A DNA stretch of 64,000 bases, taken from assembly GCA_033557465.1 (NCBI GenBank), contig CM066045.1, positions 135,553,596 through 135,617,595 on the forward strand. Direction: 5' to 3'. The position numbers and the translations under genes were made by a program. The notes beneath the pieces are model-generated. The model saw only the letters and a list, made by a program, of their open reading frames with translations. It had not been told where the DNA came from and ran no database searches. This DNA is from Ichthyophis bannanicus. Lineage: Eukaryota; Chordata; Amphibia; Gymnophiona; Ichthyophiidae. This document shows, piece by piece, positions 30,515 through 40,837 of this stretch (position 1 is its first letter; every line of letters starts with the position of its first letter).

Positions 30515-31435
30515 ATTTCAAAAGTTTAAAAAAGACAGTAGCAGCCATTCCACATTATAAACATGCATACATACATATATGCTTAAACTTTATTTTATAC
30601 ATATTGATAACTATTTTATACATTTTTAAAATTCCTCCTCATTTTCCAGAAAAGTTCATTTTACATCTACCAGGATTGAGAAGACTGCATCAGAGGGGTA
30701 GCACGAGTAGCAATGCCCTTTCCCTCTGCCCCCACTGAAACCGGAGACAGGAAGTGGTTATAGTCCATGGAATCAGGAGCACAACCTCAAAACCAGAGAC
30801 AATTCCCAAAATCGGGGACATCTGGAACCCTCCCCCCACTCCCAACAATTAACTTTTAGGTGCATTGCCCTCATCCTTTCCCCCTGCCTTGTTCTACTCT
30901 GTCCTTTTTGGCATCTAGTCCCAGCACATTGCCTTGATGGGAAGGGGAGAGAAGGGTTTGGAGCAGGAAGCAAAGGACAGCTCTCTGCTGCCTGAGATAG
31001 TGGCATTGGCCCATAGTGTTATCAGACAGAGAACTCCTGCCGCCACCTGCAAAATTGCAGCACTGTAGGCTATCACCTAAGACTGCCACCTGGAAGAGCG
31101 GACCATGAGAAGGCTGAGCCCCTGCACCTTTTAAAACTCACCCAGCTCTCCCCCTGTGATGTGCTTCTCTGCCACTCCTTCTTTACCTCAGATCTGTCTG
31201 TATCCCCCTCTCTTGCCTCATATAAGAGCAGCATTTTATGGTTGTACATGGCTTGTGGGATACATTTCTACAGGAACGCAGTGGTAATGCACCTGTGTTT
31301 ACTGTTACCTGTGCTATGTAGAAGGTGAAACGGAAACAATGAAAAGATTGTATCCTTGTATAATCGAAGGGTCTGATTACTATTGAAAAGCAGCAAGACG
31401 GAGGCAGGAGATACCAAGTGATTGGTTGAATTTTA
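30515..31435. other. Unassigned intergenic DNA
   Basis: No recognised element; short frames without conserved motifs. A few CCTAGG-like phrases do not make a bounded repeat. Confidence 0.35.
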
Positions 31436-31437
31436 TT

Positions 31438-31660
31438 TTGTTTTGTTTTTATTTGGATTTAGTTCACACCTTTTCAGTGGTAGCTCAAAGCAAGTTACAT
31501 TCATACAGCGTATGTCCTCGAAGGGCTTACATTCTACCTAATGCAATGGAGGGTGAAGTAACTTGCCCAGGGTCACAAGAAGTATCAGAAGGATTTTAAA
31601 TCTGACTTTACTGGTTCTCACCTTGCTGCTTTAGGGAATAAGCAATTCCTTCCTTATAAA
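31438..31660 (-). mobile_element. tRNA-derived SINE with the second tail type
   Basis: The minus-strand body has CTGGGCAAGTTACTTCACCC and CCATTGCATTAGG. The 3' part reads TTTGAGCTACCACTGAAAAGG and TGTGAACTAAATCC, the same tail as the SINE at 2.8 kb and different from its neighbours at 30.3 and 31.7 kb. The head is decayed (GGTGAGAACCAGTAAAGTC). Confidence 0.75.
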
Positions 31661-31664
31661 GTAC

Positions 31665-31882
31665 TGTTTTTTTTAGTGCTGTCTAGTCAGTGCTAACTCC
31701 TGGCGACCCAGCTGCCTCTGGGTTTTCTTAGCAATGTATCACTGGAAGTAGATTGCCAGTTTTTTTCTTCAGAAGCAATGGAGGGTAAAGTGACTTGTGC
31801 AGAGTCACAAGGAGTGCCAGTGGGTGTTCAACCCTTCATCTTCTGGATAATAGGCAGTTGCTCTAACCACTAGACTACAAGA
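31665..31882 (-). mobile_element. tRNA-derived SINE with RTE/BovB-like 3' tail
   Basis: Very close to the SINE at 30.3 kb. On the minus strand: GTAGTCTAGTGGTTAGAGCA (box A), AGGGTTGAACACCC (box B, changed), ACAAGTCACTTTACCCTCC, then AGCTGGGTCGCCAGGAGTTA and GCACTGACTAGACAGCACT. The tail again resembles the RTE/BovB LINE end. The two copies differ by scattered substitutions. Confidence 0.83.
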
Positions 31883-31884
31883 AG

Positions 31885-33340
31885 GATCCAGATAATATCT
31901 TGTAGAGTCTCTGCCTATGTCAAAATGCTTTAGAAGTCCTTTCAATTTCCTCTTTCCAGTGCCTGGGAAGGTGCTGACAGTCACCTTCCTCATGCAACGT
32001 GAGTACTGAAAAGGATTCACATGCAGAGAAACAAACTTTGGGCTGACTAATACCAAATGGTATTGTGGGTTAACCTGGCTTCAATAAAACACTTTGGGCC
32101 CCTTAGCATGTGCTTTCTGTTACATGGTCCATATTATTCCAATGAACTGTGTGGCAGATAATGCCCAGGTAGCCTAGTGTGCAATTTACATGCTGTACTA
32201 AAAGGTAGCACAGGCCTGCTGCTAAAAATCCTCATGCTACCGTGGTCGCTTGGATAGAATGGCAGATGGGTGGGACAGAGGTAGTATTGGGCGTTTGTGG
32301 CCCATGCAACCTGCACTCAGCACAGCTAACTCTATCTCAGTGGGTAGTGTTAGTTGCATCTGCAACAGGCTTGCCATGCTACATCACAGGAACTGCAGGT
32401 AGCATACATGATATACATGCCCCCCCCCCCCTTGCAGCTTGTGCGAAGCCCTGCACTGGTAGCACATTCCATACACGCTTACGGTGCAGGGCTTAATAAA
32501 CATACCCCCCTAGGCATGAATAAAGGGCCCTTTGTCTCTTGATTCTTACACAAAAATGGCATAAAAGGTAGCCATTTTCTGCACTTCAAAAAATAGATGA
32601 TTTTTAAACACTAAACTCATATTCCTCTGCATGCAGAGTGAAAGTGGAGTCGAAAGCTTTGCGTGCAGGGGCATCAGCCGGGGTTCTCACCACACCAGGT
32701 TGGAGCTAGGGCCTCCGGATTCCAACGTGTTGTGAGAGGGCAAGGAAAATAAGCAAACAGGTGGTAATGGAAGAAAGGTAAAGGTAAAGAAGAGAGAGGT
32801 GACGGAAGAGAAACAGATGGAAAAAGAAAAGCAGCAGCAGGGGAAGATGCAAGAGGCAGAGAAGCTGAAAATAAAAAGAAGGGGCAAACAGTATCAGGAG
32901 GAAAGAAATTAAAAGGTATAAAACATTCGTTTTTAAATTCAGTATCTGATTTTGTGACTTGAAATTTCAATTATAGGAGCGATATCCTTGTGTGATAAAG
33001 TATGTGAATACTTCATTCAAAGAAGTAATTTCAACGAAACCTTTCCTGTAACTGGCAACTCTCCCCTGCTACTCCCAGCTTGCCCTGTTTTCAGCCAGGA
33101 TAAAGGTAGCACCTGGCATGGCCATCCAAACCAGCTCAAATTCCCTGACACTTGCATCTCCTCCATTCACCTTAATGTCTCGATGCAACCGCCCTCTCCT
33201 AGTAGCTTGCTCAGGGCCAGATTTAAGATGGTGGCGCCCATGGGCAGTACCAGAGAAGGGAGGAGAAATTTTTCCTCCAAACACAAGTGGAGTCAGGCTC
33301 ATGTATAGTCCAGGTATTCTGTACCATCAAACGTTGGTAG
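31885..33340. other. Unassigned DNA, possible decayed MITE
   Basis: No gene. Between 32095 and 32515 the ends GGGCCCCTTAGCATGTGC and GGGCTTAATAAACATACCCC, with internal phrases about chains of CATGC and GTAGCAC, look like a decayed member of the MITE group at 59.3 kb. A purine-rich stretch lies at 32760-32910. Confidence 0.35.
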
Positions 33341-33342
33341 CT

Positions 33343-33455
33343 TAGGCAACTGTCAGGGATGGTGCAAGGTTATTAGATGCCCTAGGCAAACCTTCAGCTT
33401 TGTGTCACCTCACAATTAGCTTTTAGAAGCATAGCAACACCCCTTCCCCAATATT
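33343..33455 (+). mobile_element. Family A repeat, 5' part
   Basis: Contains GGTGCAAGGTTATTAGATGCC, CTAGGCAAACCTTCAGC and CACAATTAGCTTTTAGAAGC, the ordered start of the family. It breaks off near 33455. A 3' part resumes after the CR1 copy at 35.48 kb; whether these were one copy is unclear because 33.46-33.79 kb is unrelated sequence. Confidence 0.65.
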
Positions 33456-33788
33456 TTGATAAACTCAATCACCTCATCAGGAGTTAGTGGGCCTTGATTA
33501 GCTTGCAAAAAAACTGAGGGCAGTTGAGGTCTTCAGAGCCTTGCAGGTGCCGGTATTCCTAACAGGGCCTCCATTGCAAGCAAGGTAAGACTGGCTTTTA
33601 ATCACTAGCTCTCTGCCTGAGAGCTCTTAAAAGGGTTTTGTTGTACACTTTTTAAAAAGCTACTTTTTTTTTTAGGTGCTACGGTATATTTCAAAAGGTG
33701 AATTTTTTTTGGGGGGGGGTGGTGTTAATTTAAAAGTCTGCTTTTAGTTTCTCTTTCCCAGCTCTTTGAAGCCACTGACACATGGTCA
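33456..33788. other. Unassigned DNA
   Basis: No recognised element; T-runs near 33663 and a G-run near 33711. Confidence 0.35.
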
Positions 33789-34227
33789 GGGTAAAGGGGA
33801 GGAATATGTAGAAGCTGATGAGGATAAAGCAGAATTGCTTAACAAATATTTCTGTTCTGTGTTCACAGATGAAGGGCCAGGAGCAGGACCTCAGAAAACA
33901 CCCACAAATAGGAGCAGGAGCGACGGGGATCTCAAACAATTTTCAGATGACTGTGCTCATGAGAAACTAGCTAAACTTAAAGTAGACAAAGCGATGGGAC
34001 CGGATGGGATACATTTGAGAATACTGAAGGAACTTGGGGACGTTCTAGCAGCTCCACTGACCAACCTTTTCAATGCCTCTTTGAAGTCAGGAATGGTGGC
34101 AGAGGACAGGAGAGAGGCATATGTGGCCCTTTTACACAAAAACGGAAGTAAGGATGTGATTGAAAACTACAGGCTGGTTAGTTTAACCTCTGTGGTGAGT
34201 AAATTATTGGAAATGCTACTGAAATAA
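33766..34227 (+). pseudogene. CR1 ORF2 linker and RT start, second copy
   Basis: The element-derived part begins near 33790. It encodes 'LLNKYFCSVFTDEGPGAG', 'KAMGPDGIHLRILKELGD' and 'VSLTSVVSKLLEMLLK' and then meets a stop at 34225-34227, where the first copy continues. Codons before 33790 are flanking DNA that happens to be in frame. 'YRLVSLTS' replaces the usual YRPVSLTS. Confidence 0.82.
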
Positions 34228-35482
34228 AAAATAGTGAGGTTTCTGGAGTCCAATGGATTACAGGATCCGAGGCAGCATGGATTCACCAGAGGCAGGTCTT
34301 GTCAGACAAATCTGATTTTTTTTTTGACTGGGTGACCAAGGAGTTGGATCAAGGGAGAGCCCTAGATATCGTGTACTTAGATTTTAGTAAAGCCTTTGAC
34401 ACTGTTCTGCACAGGTGACTTATAAACAAACTGAGCACCCTAGGAATGGACCCTAAAGTTACTGATTGGGTTAGAAATTGGTTGAGTGGGAGGCGACAAA
34501 GGGTACAGATAAATGGAGCTCACTCTGAGGAGAAGGATGTTACTAGTGGTGTGCCGCAGAGATCTGTCCTTGGTCTGATTCTTTTAAACATCTTTGTTAG
34601 TGATATTGCAGAAGGGCTGTCAGGTAAGGTTTGCCTCTTTGTGGATGATACCAAAATCTGTAATAGAGTAGACATCCAGAAAGGAGTAGATAACACGAGG
34701 AGGGATCTAGTTAAGTTTGAAGAATGGTCTAGAATTTGGCAGCTGGGATTTATTGTTAAAAAATGTAAGGTCATACATTTGGGCTGCAGCAATCCGAGGG
34801 AGCAATATAGTATAGGGGGTGAAGTACTTTTGTCCACTAAAAAAGAGCGGGACCTAGGCGTGGTTGTGTCTGATGATCTTAAAGTAGCTAAACAGGTAGA
34901 AAAGTCAATTGCGAAAGCTAGAAGGATGCTTGGGTGCATAGGGAGAGGGATGGCCAGCAGAAAAAAGGAGATGATAGTGCCTCTGTATAAGTCTTTGGTG
35001 CGATCTCATTTGGAGTATTGTGTGCAATTTTGGAGACATTCAAAAGGATATAAACAGGTTGGAGTCAGTGCAGAGGGTGGCTACTAAAGTGGTTAGGGTC
35101 TTCATTATAAAGCACATGAGGACAGACTTCAGGATCTTAGTATGTATACTTTAGATCAAAGGCGGGATAGAGGAGATAAAAGCACAGGAGGAAAGCCTCT
35201 TTCGGTTGAAAGCAAGCTCTGCTATGAGGGGACATAGGATGAAGGTGAAAGGGGATAGGAATAATATATGGAAATATTTCCTTATGGAAAGAGTGGTAGA
35301 TGTGCGGAATAGTCTCCCAGTGGAGGTGGTAGAGACGAGGACAGTATCTGAATTCAAAAAAGCATGGAACAAAAGCATGGAAAACTCTAAAGGAAAAAAG
35401 GGGACTGTTGTAGTGGTTGATATGGAAGGACAGACTAGATAGGCCATATGGTCTTTTTGTGCCGTCATGTTTCTATATGCCT
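33790..35482 (+). mobile_element. CR1-type LINE, second copy of subfamily 1
   Basis: From GGGGAGGAATATGTAGAAGC onward this copy is collinear with the CR1 at 13.78-15.50 kb and ends in the same short 3' UTR and tail (GTCTTTTTGTGCCGTCATG, then TTTCTATATG). It is truncated at the 5' side within ORF2. It has more damage than the first copy: a stop at 34225-34227, shifts near 34315, 34415 and 35035, and a deletion near 35180. Confidence 0.88.
34446..35087 (+). pseudogene. CR1 ORF2 palm and thumb, second copy, with altered FVDD box
   Basis: Encodes 'VRNWLSGRRQRVQINGAH', 'VTSGVPQRSVLGLILLNIF' and the catalytic region as 'LFVDDTK', where the first copy has LFADDTK. 'VPQGS' has become VPQRS. The frame continues through the thumb ('RSHLEYCVQFW') and shifts near 35035. 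Both changes fall in the active-site core and fit neutral decay. Confidence 0.84.
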
Positions 35483-35484
35483 AT

Positions 35485-35795
35485 AATCATCTCAATCTCA
35501 ACCCCAACCCTCCCAGAAAATCCTATAAAAACACATATTTGGACATCACACTTAAATATTAAACTTTGTTTTTCAAATATATACATAATGAGGGAAATTG
35601 CCAAAAGCCTCTTTCAAGGATAAATGGACTATCTGCAAATTGCTCTTTCTTCCAGGGGGTAAAATTAAGCACTGATGAGTCTTTGAGTTGGTGTGGTTGT
35701 TAGGCCCCATTAATTTGCTTTGGCTGTAGCTTCCCCTCAAAGCTTCTTTCCTAGGCAACTGCCTAGTTTGCCAAGTGGTTTGACTGTCCCTGGCA
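35485..35795 (+). mobile_element. Family A repeat, 3' part
   Basis: Starts ATAATCATCTCAATCTCAACC directly after the CR1 tail and continues TCCTATAAAAACACATATTTGG, AATATTAAACTTTG, AAGCACTGATGAGTC, TAGGCAACTGCCTAGTTTGCC. The same phrases in the same order follow the L2 at 20.58 kb. Confidence 0.7.
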
Positions 35796-36111
35796 GCTTC
35801 CTATGTGGCCTGTGCCTGAGCTTCTGGTTCGGGTACTGGCTTCTGCCAATCCCCCTGCTTTCCCACTGTGCTGGTCCCTGCATTACTAACCCACAAAAGG
35901 AAGGTGGGTAGGTGGGCGGGTGGGCAGGCAGGCAAGTGCAGGAAGAACAAAAAAGGGAAGCCACCTTGCCTGCTCCTGTTAAACGGCCACCTGAACCTAC
36001 CTTTGACCTTCTTCCTATGCGACGACTTTCATCAGGTGAATGGAAGGAAGAGATAGGAAAGGGGGAAGTTATTCCCAGGACTAGCACAAGGGTATTTGAC
36101 TCCCAGGAATA

Positions 36112-36392
36112 CCTTCATCCTTATGTCCTCCCCCCCCCCCCATCACAGTTTGATAATTAAGTTCAACAATCATGATGATCTCACCATAACCCCTTCTACA
36201 ACATTACATAACAATTCATAATTGGACAGCATACTTCTAAATATTCAATGTTGCTTTGTAGGTATATGTGTCTTTGCTGTAGGTGTAGAATGGTGTGTGT
36301 GTGTGTGGCTGTCAGGATCTATTGTTTTGCTTTTTGTCACCCCTCAGAAGATGCCACCTTAGTATTGTCTGGTGGTTAAGCCGGCCCTGGTT
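36112..36392 (+). mobile_element. Family A repeat, 3' part
   Basis: Contains TTTGATAATTAAGTTCAAC, CATAATTGGACAGCATACTT, CTAAATATTCAATGTTGC, a GT microsatellite at 36293-36306, GGCTGTCAGGATCTATTG and ends GGTGGTTAAGCCGGCCCTGG. More decayed than other copies. Confidence 0.62.
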
Positions 36393-36394
36393 AT

Positions 36395-37415
36395 TCCACT
36401 CTAGGGGGGGGGGGGGGTGTGCAATGGCAACAAATTAATAGCACCTGCCCTCACATTCTGGTCTGGGGGGGGGGGATATGTTTTCCTCATCTCAAGGAGG
36501 TTTCCCTCCGTGCCTTCTTGGCTTCAGGAGCTGTAGAGCCTTGGGTGGGGGTGTAGCAAGGAACAAAGCAAGCAAAGAATATGCTAATGTAATTTCCTCC
36601 TCTGTGCGCTTATGGGCTTGCCTTGAAATTCTAAGCGAAAGCATGAAGGCAGTGGCGCATGCCGCTTCTAGTGAGATGCAAGGACTAGCGACTCTACTCT
36701 TAATGTAGTCAGTAAATAAATAAAGGAGGACATAGGCTTAGTGTACAGCAATCAGTTTAGAACTACAGAATAATTAACACAGCAGGGGCGCAGAATAGTC
36801 TATAGTCAGGTTTAAATGAATGCGCTCGCTGGCGCTGAAACAAACTTGTCAGGCTCCCCCCTGAGGAGCAGGGGAAAGACACTTGACTGGGCTGGCGATA
36901 GCAACCCCAGCCGGTACCACCGGCGGCCACCCAACACAGCCCCCTCCATCATCAGATGTCAGTCACAAGAGCTGCAAGTCAGCGCGGCACCTCATTCACC
37001 CTTCCCAACGCACACGAGCAGAGGTGCGTAGCTGCATATGAATGTTTTAATTTTGCGTGGGGGAGGGGAGGAGAGGGGGGCTGAGTGAGATATTCGAATA
37101 GGGTATTATGATGGTTGCAATTACAAGCTGTCTTTTCTGCAGAGGAGGCGTATGGGGGAGATGAGTAAAGGATTTGTTTTTAAAGTTGTTTTTATTGGTG
37201 GCAGAGTGGGAGCCCACGAGAATGTGCTGTCTGTCAACTTACTGCAAAACACGCCTAGAGGCATGTGCGTTTTGGTCTTTTTATGAATACTGATACTCAC
37301 AGTGCTTTGTCAATTTAATACACATTATACAAGTATAAAGATACGAATATTTTTAAATGGTGTTATACAACAGGCTTTCTTGTAAGGCACCTATCCCCAC
37401 ACACCTCCTTCCGAG
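36395..37415. other. Unassigned DNA with G-runs
   Basis: No gene. G-runs lie at about 36404-36417 and 36466-36474. A GC-rich stretch near 36860-36935 (ACTGGGCTGGCGATAGCAACC) is not assigned. Confidence 0.35.
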
Positions 37416-37515
37416 CCTGGCACAAGGGTAATGGACACCTTAGGCAAACCTTCAGCCTTAGGCCCTCTTCTCCCCCCCCCCCCCTTGAGATTTTGGCAAT
37501 TAAATTCAGTCATAA

Positions 37516-37799
37516 TCATCTCAACACCACACCACCCACAAAAAATGCATACTTGGGCGTTGTTGTTGTTAAGTGCCGTCGACTCATGGCGACCCTCTGG
37601 ATAGCTATCCTAAATTGTGTTCGGTCTTCAGTCAGGCGGCTCATTGTTGACAGACTGGTACCTGTAGCTGCTGTTATTGTATCGATCCATCTCATTGCTG
37701 GCCTTCCTCTTTTGCGTTGACCTTCTATCTTGCCAAGCATGATGTCTTTCTCTAATGATCTCTCTCTTTGCATGATGTGTTCAAAGTATGAAAGTCTAA
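37516..37799 (-). pseudogene. RTE/BovB polyprotein, extreme C-terminus
   Basis: The minus-strand codons from 37796 down read 'LSYFEHIMQRERSLEKDIML', 'GKIEGQRKRGRPAMRWID' and 'SRLTEDRTQFRIAIQRVAMS', the conserved C-terminal block of BovB-like LINEs. The open frame continues upstream to 37941, but that part is MITE sequence. The frame was joined to the rest of the protein before the MITE inserted at 37800. Confidence 0.85.
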
Positions 37800-38367
37800 G
37801 GGGTCTGTTTACTAAAGGCCGGTGGTGTGCGGTCCGCGGTGCAGAGCGGGTGCCGTAGAAGGAGTGGGCGTTCCGTCGGGAAGCTGTGAGTGACAGATGC
37901 GCGAAGGTGCGCGGCGCCCGTGTGGTTAGTGCCCTGTGCAATTAACGAGGTTGATCTGTGCACATGGGACACACTGCTCACGGATTTGGGCTTTCCAGTA
38001 TTGTGCTGCACATTGCTGACGGAAACGGTTTCCTTTCCCTTCCCAGCACCTCTAACGCGACTGTTGGACTCGCGGTATATTTCTTTGGAGATTCGGGCAC
38101 GCTCCTGTGCGGCGAGTCTCCCCCCTCCCACATTCCGCCCACTGACCCCGTCTCTCCGCCCCTAGGGGGCCTTCCTCCGCCCTCATTTCTCCTTTCCACG
38201 CCTGTTTCGCACATTACCGTCCCGCAAATGTGCGCGTTGTCGGCGCACGCTTGCGGGACCCGTTAATGTGCCGCGCACTCGTACGGGGCGCTTAAGAGCA
38301 CTTAAATACCTCTTTTAGAGCACTCATGTGCGCCCCGTACAAGTGCGCCGTTTAGTAAACAGACCCC
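37800..38367. mobile_element. PIF/Harbinger-like MITE inserted in the LINE
   Basis: 568 bp with perfect 17-bp terminal inverted repeats GGGGTCTGTTTACTAAA (37800-37816) and its complement (38351-38367). A TAA target duplication flanks it (37797-37799 and 38368-38370). TWA 3-bp duplications are characteristic of PIF/Harbinger elements. The interior is GC-rich and non-coding. It splits the BovB-like protein between 'QMTRL' and 'LSYFEH'. The MITE at 59.3 kb has related ends and the same kind of target. Confidence 0.88.
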
Positions 38368-38370
38368 TAA

Positions 38371-38782
38371 GTCTTGTCATCTGAGCTTCTAAAGAAAGCT
38401 TAGGTTTGATCTCCTCTAGTACAGACTGGTTTGTTCTGCGGGTAGTCCATGGTAAACACAGTATTCGCCACCAGCACCATAATTCAAAGGCATCAATTTT
38501 CTTCCTGTCTGTCTTTTTCACTGTCCAGCTTTCACATCCATATGATGTTATTGAAAATACCATGGCTTGAACAAGTCGAATCTTTGTATGGAGAGAGACA
38601 TCTCTGCTCTTGAGAATCTTATCTAGGTCTTTCATAGCCATTCTGCCAAGAGCAATGCGTCGTTTGATTTCTTGACTGCTTATTGCTTCTTTATTGATAG
38701 TTGATCCAAGTAGGTTAAAGTTGTCCACAATTTCAATTTCTTCTCCTTCAACGATGAACCTGTTGATTATGCCAGTTGTCAT
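38371..38782 (-). pseudogene. RTE/BovB polyprotein, region after the reverse transcriptase
   Basis: Minus-strand codons read 'IVDNFNLLGSTINKEAI', 'EIKRRIALGRMAMKDLDKI', 'FSITSYGCESWTVKK' and 'ELWCWWRILCLPWTTRRTNQ'. These are thumb and C-terminal landmarks of BovB-like LINEs. A small insertion near 38780 puts it out of frame with the palm piece. The lower end is cut by the MITE. Confidence 0.86.
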
Positions 38783-39143
38783 GCATGATCTTTGTCTTCT
38801 TTACATTAAGGTGCAGGCCCATTTTGAGACTATGTTCTTTGATTGTGAGAAGCAAATGTTTCAGATCATCTTCACTTTCAGCCACTAATGTAGTATCAGC
38901 ATAGCAAAGGTTGTTGATGAGTCTTCCACCAATCTTCACACCTCTGTTGTCTTCATACAATCCTGCCTCTCTGATGATTTGTTCTGCATATAAATTAAAC
39001 AGGTAGGGGGAAAGTATGCAGCCTTGTCTTACACCTTTGCTTATTTTAAACCATTTTGTTTCTCCTTGTTCCGTTCGAACTGTTGCTTCTTGATCAATGT
39101 ACAGATTGCGCAAGAGAACGAGCAGGTGTTCTGGTATACCCAT
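38748..39143 (-). pseudogene. RTE/BovB reverse transcriptase palm with damaged YADD box
   Basis: Encodes 'GIPEHLLVLLRNLY', 'GVRQGCILSPYLFNLYAE' and then 'NNLCYADTTLVAES'. Relatives have YADDTTL here, so one catalytic Asp codon has been lost in frame. That alone would abolish polymerisation. The frame then runs 'LNVKKTKIM' before the shift. The YAD triplet lies near 38893-38901. Confidence 0.85.
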
Positions 39144-39148
39144 GCTTC

Positions 39149-39916
39149 TTAATGTGGCCCAGAGTTTCTCATGGTTACACAGTCAAAAGTCTTGCTATAG
39201 TCGATAAAGCACAAATAGATATCCTTTTGGTGTTCTTTAGTCTTTTCAAGGATCCATCTCACATCCGCAATGATGTCTCTTGTTCCTAGCCCTTTCCTGA
39301 ACCCTGCTTGCATTTCAGGTAGTTCTTGTTCCAGGTATGGTTGTAGTCTCTTTTGAATAATCTTCAGTAGAATCTTGCTGGCATGTGGGATCAGAGCGAT
39401 TGTTCGATAATTTCCACAGTCAGTTGGTTCACCTTTCTTTAGTATTGGTATAAACACAGATCTTTTCCAGTCAGTTGGCCATGATGTTGTCTTCCATATT
39501 TCTTGGCAGAGCCTTGTAAGTATGGTAACAGCTGCATCAGATTGCTGCAATACTTCTATAGGAATGCTATCAATGCCTGCTGCTTTGTTTTTTGATAAGG
39601 CTTTCAATGCTGATTCAACTTCTTCTTTCATCACCAATGGTTCCCGATCATAAGGTACAGGTTGAAACGGCTGTTGGTCCACTTGATCTTTATCATATAA
39701 AAACTCTGTATATTCCTTCCACCTTTTCTTGATCTTCTCAGCATCATTCAACATAGAACCTTGAGCATCTTGTAACATTCCAATTCGAGGCTGGAACTTT
39801 TTCTTTAACTCTCGTAGCTTTAGGAAAGCTGATCTTGTTCTTCCTCTAATAGTTTCTGCTTCTATTTCCTTGCAAGTGTCATTGTAGTACTTTTCCTTGT
39901 CCTGTCTTGCTGACAT
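39149..39916 (-). pseudogene. RTE/BovB linker and reverse transcriptase N-terminal half
   Basis: About 255 codons: a basic, coiled linker ('KLRELKKKFQPRIGMLQDAQ', 'RWKEYTEFLYDKD'), then 'NKAAGIDSIPIEVLQ', 'SVFIPILKKGEPTDCGNYR', 'ALIPHASKILLKIIQKRL', 'EMQAGFRKGLGTRDII' and 'LCFIDYSKTFDCV'. The last motif holds the first catalytic Asp; relatives usually have SKAFD. It is the longest undamaged frame of this element. Confidence 0.87.
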
Positions 39917-40034
39917 TGGAAATCTCTGTTGAGTTCTGCGATTGTCTTTCTTTCTCCTCTGGCTTTAGCTTCTCTGCATTTCTGGGCAATTTTCAGAGTT
40001 TCTTCCATCATCCATTTTGGCCGTTTTTGCTTTT

Positions 40035-40310
40035 TCACTTTTGTAGAGACTTCTCGCTTTCTTCCAACACAACCTTCTTGATGTCATTCCATAACTCTTC
40101 CGGAGCTCTGTCATTTGTATCTAAAGCAGCAAATCGATTTTGCAGGCAGTCTTTAAATTCCAGTGGTATATTCTCAAGGTCATATTTTGCTGCATTCATG
40201 AGTGGTTTGCACTTTTTCAACTTTAGCTTGAGTTTGCATGCTAGTAGTTGATGATCTGTACCACAGTCAGCTCCAGGTTTTGTCTTTGTTGATGTTATAG
40301 AACTTTCCAT
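40035..40310 (-). pseudogene. RTE/BovB end of endonuclease and linker
   Basis: Reads 'GADCGTDHQLLACKLKLK', which carries the final endonuclease Asp-His motif (TDH), then 'EDIKKVVLEESEK'-like linker. Another frame overlaps it at 40295-40310; a shift near 40305 separates it from the main endonuclease piece. Confidence 0.8.
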
Positions 40311-40828
40311 CGTTGACTTCCACAGATGTAGTCAATTTGATTTTTATACAATCCATTGGGTGAAGTCCATGTGTACAGTCGCCGCTTGTGTTGCTGGAAG
40401 AAGGTGTTTGAGATGAATAGATCACTGGTCTTGCAGAATTCTATCAGTCTTTCTCCAGCTTCATTTCTGTTGCCAAGTCCATATTTTCCAACTACTTTGC
40501 CTTCTTCTTTGTTGCCAACTTTTGCGTTCCAGTCACCCATGATTATCAGGATATCCTGTTTGCATGTTCTGTCAATTTCAGCTTGTACTTGTTCATAGAA
40601 CTCTTCAATTTCATTCTCTTCTACAGCTGTTGCTGGGGCATATACTTGAATTATAGTTGTGTTGATAGGCAATCCTCGTAGACGAATAGAGATTAAGCGT
40701 TCGCTGACTGCATTGTATTTCATTACAGTTCTTGCAAGTTTCTTCTTTATTATAAATGCAACACCATTTCTTCTTTGTCTTTCATTTCCAGCATAGTAGA
40801 CCATGTGATCATCTGATGCAAAGTGCAC
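40295..40828 (-). pseudogene. RTE/BovB endonuclease, main part
   Basis: About 177 codons with 'RNGVAFIIKKKLA', 'IQVYAPATAVEENEIEEFY', 'DILIIMGDWNAKVGNKEEG' (catalytic GDWNA), 'LIEFCKTSDLFISNTFF' and 'YTWTSPNGLYKNQIDYI'. This is the apurinic-like endonuclease that nicks target DNA. An in-frame TGA just upstream (about 40833-40835, where relatives have Trp) separates it from the first piece. Confidence 0.87.
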
Positions 40829-40837
40829 GATGCCAGT

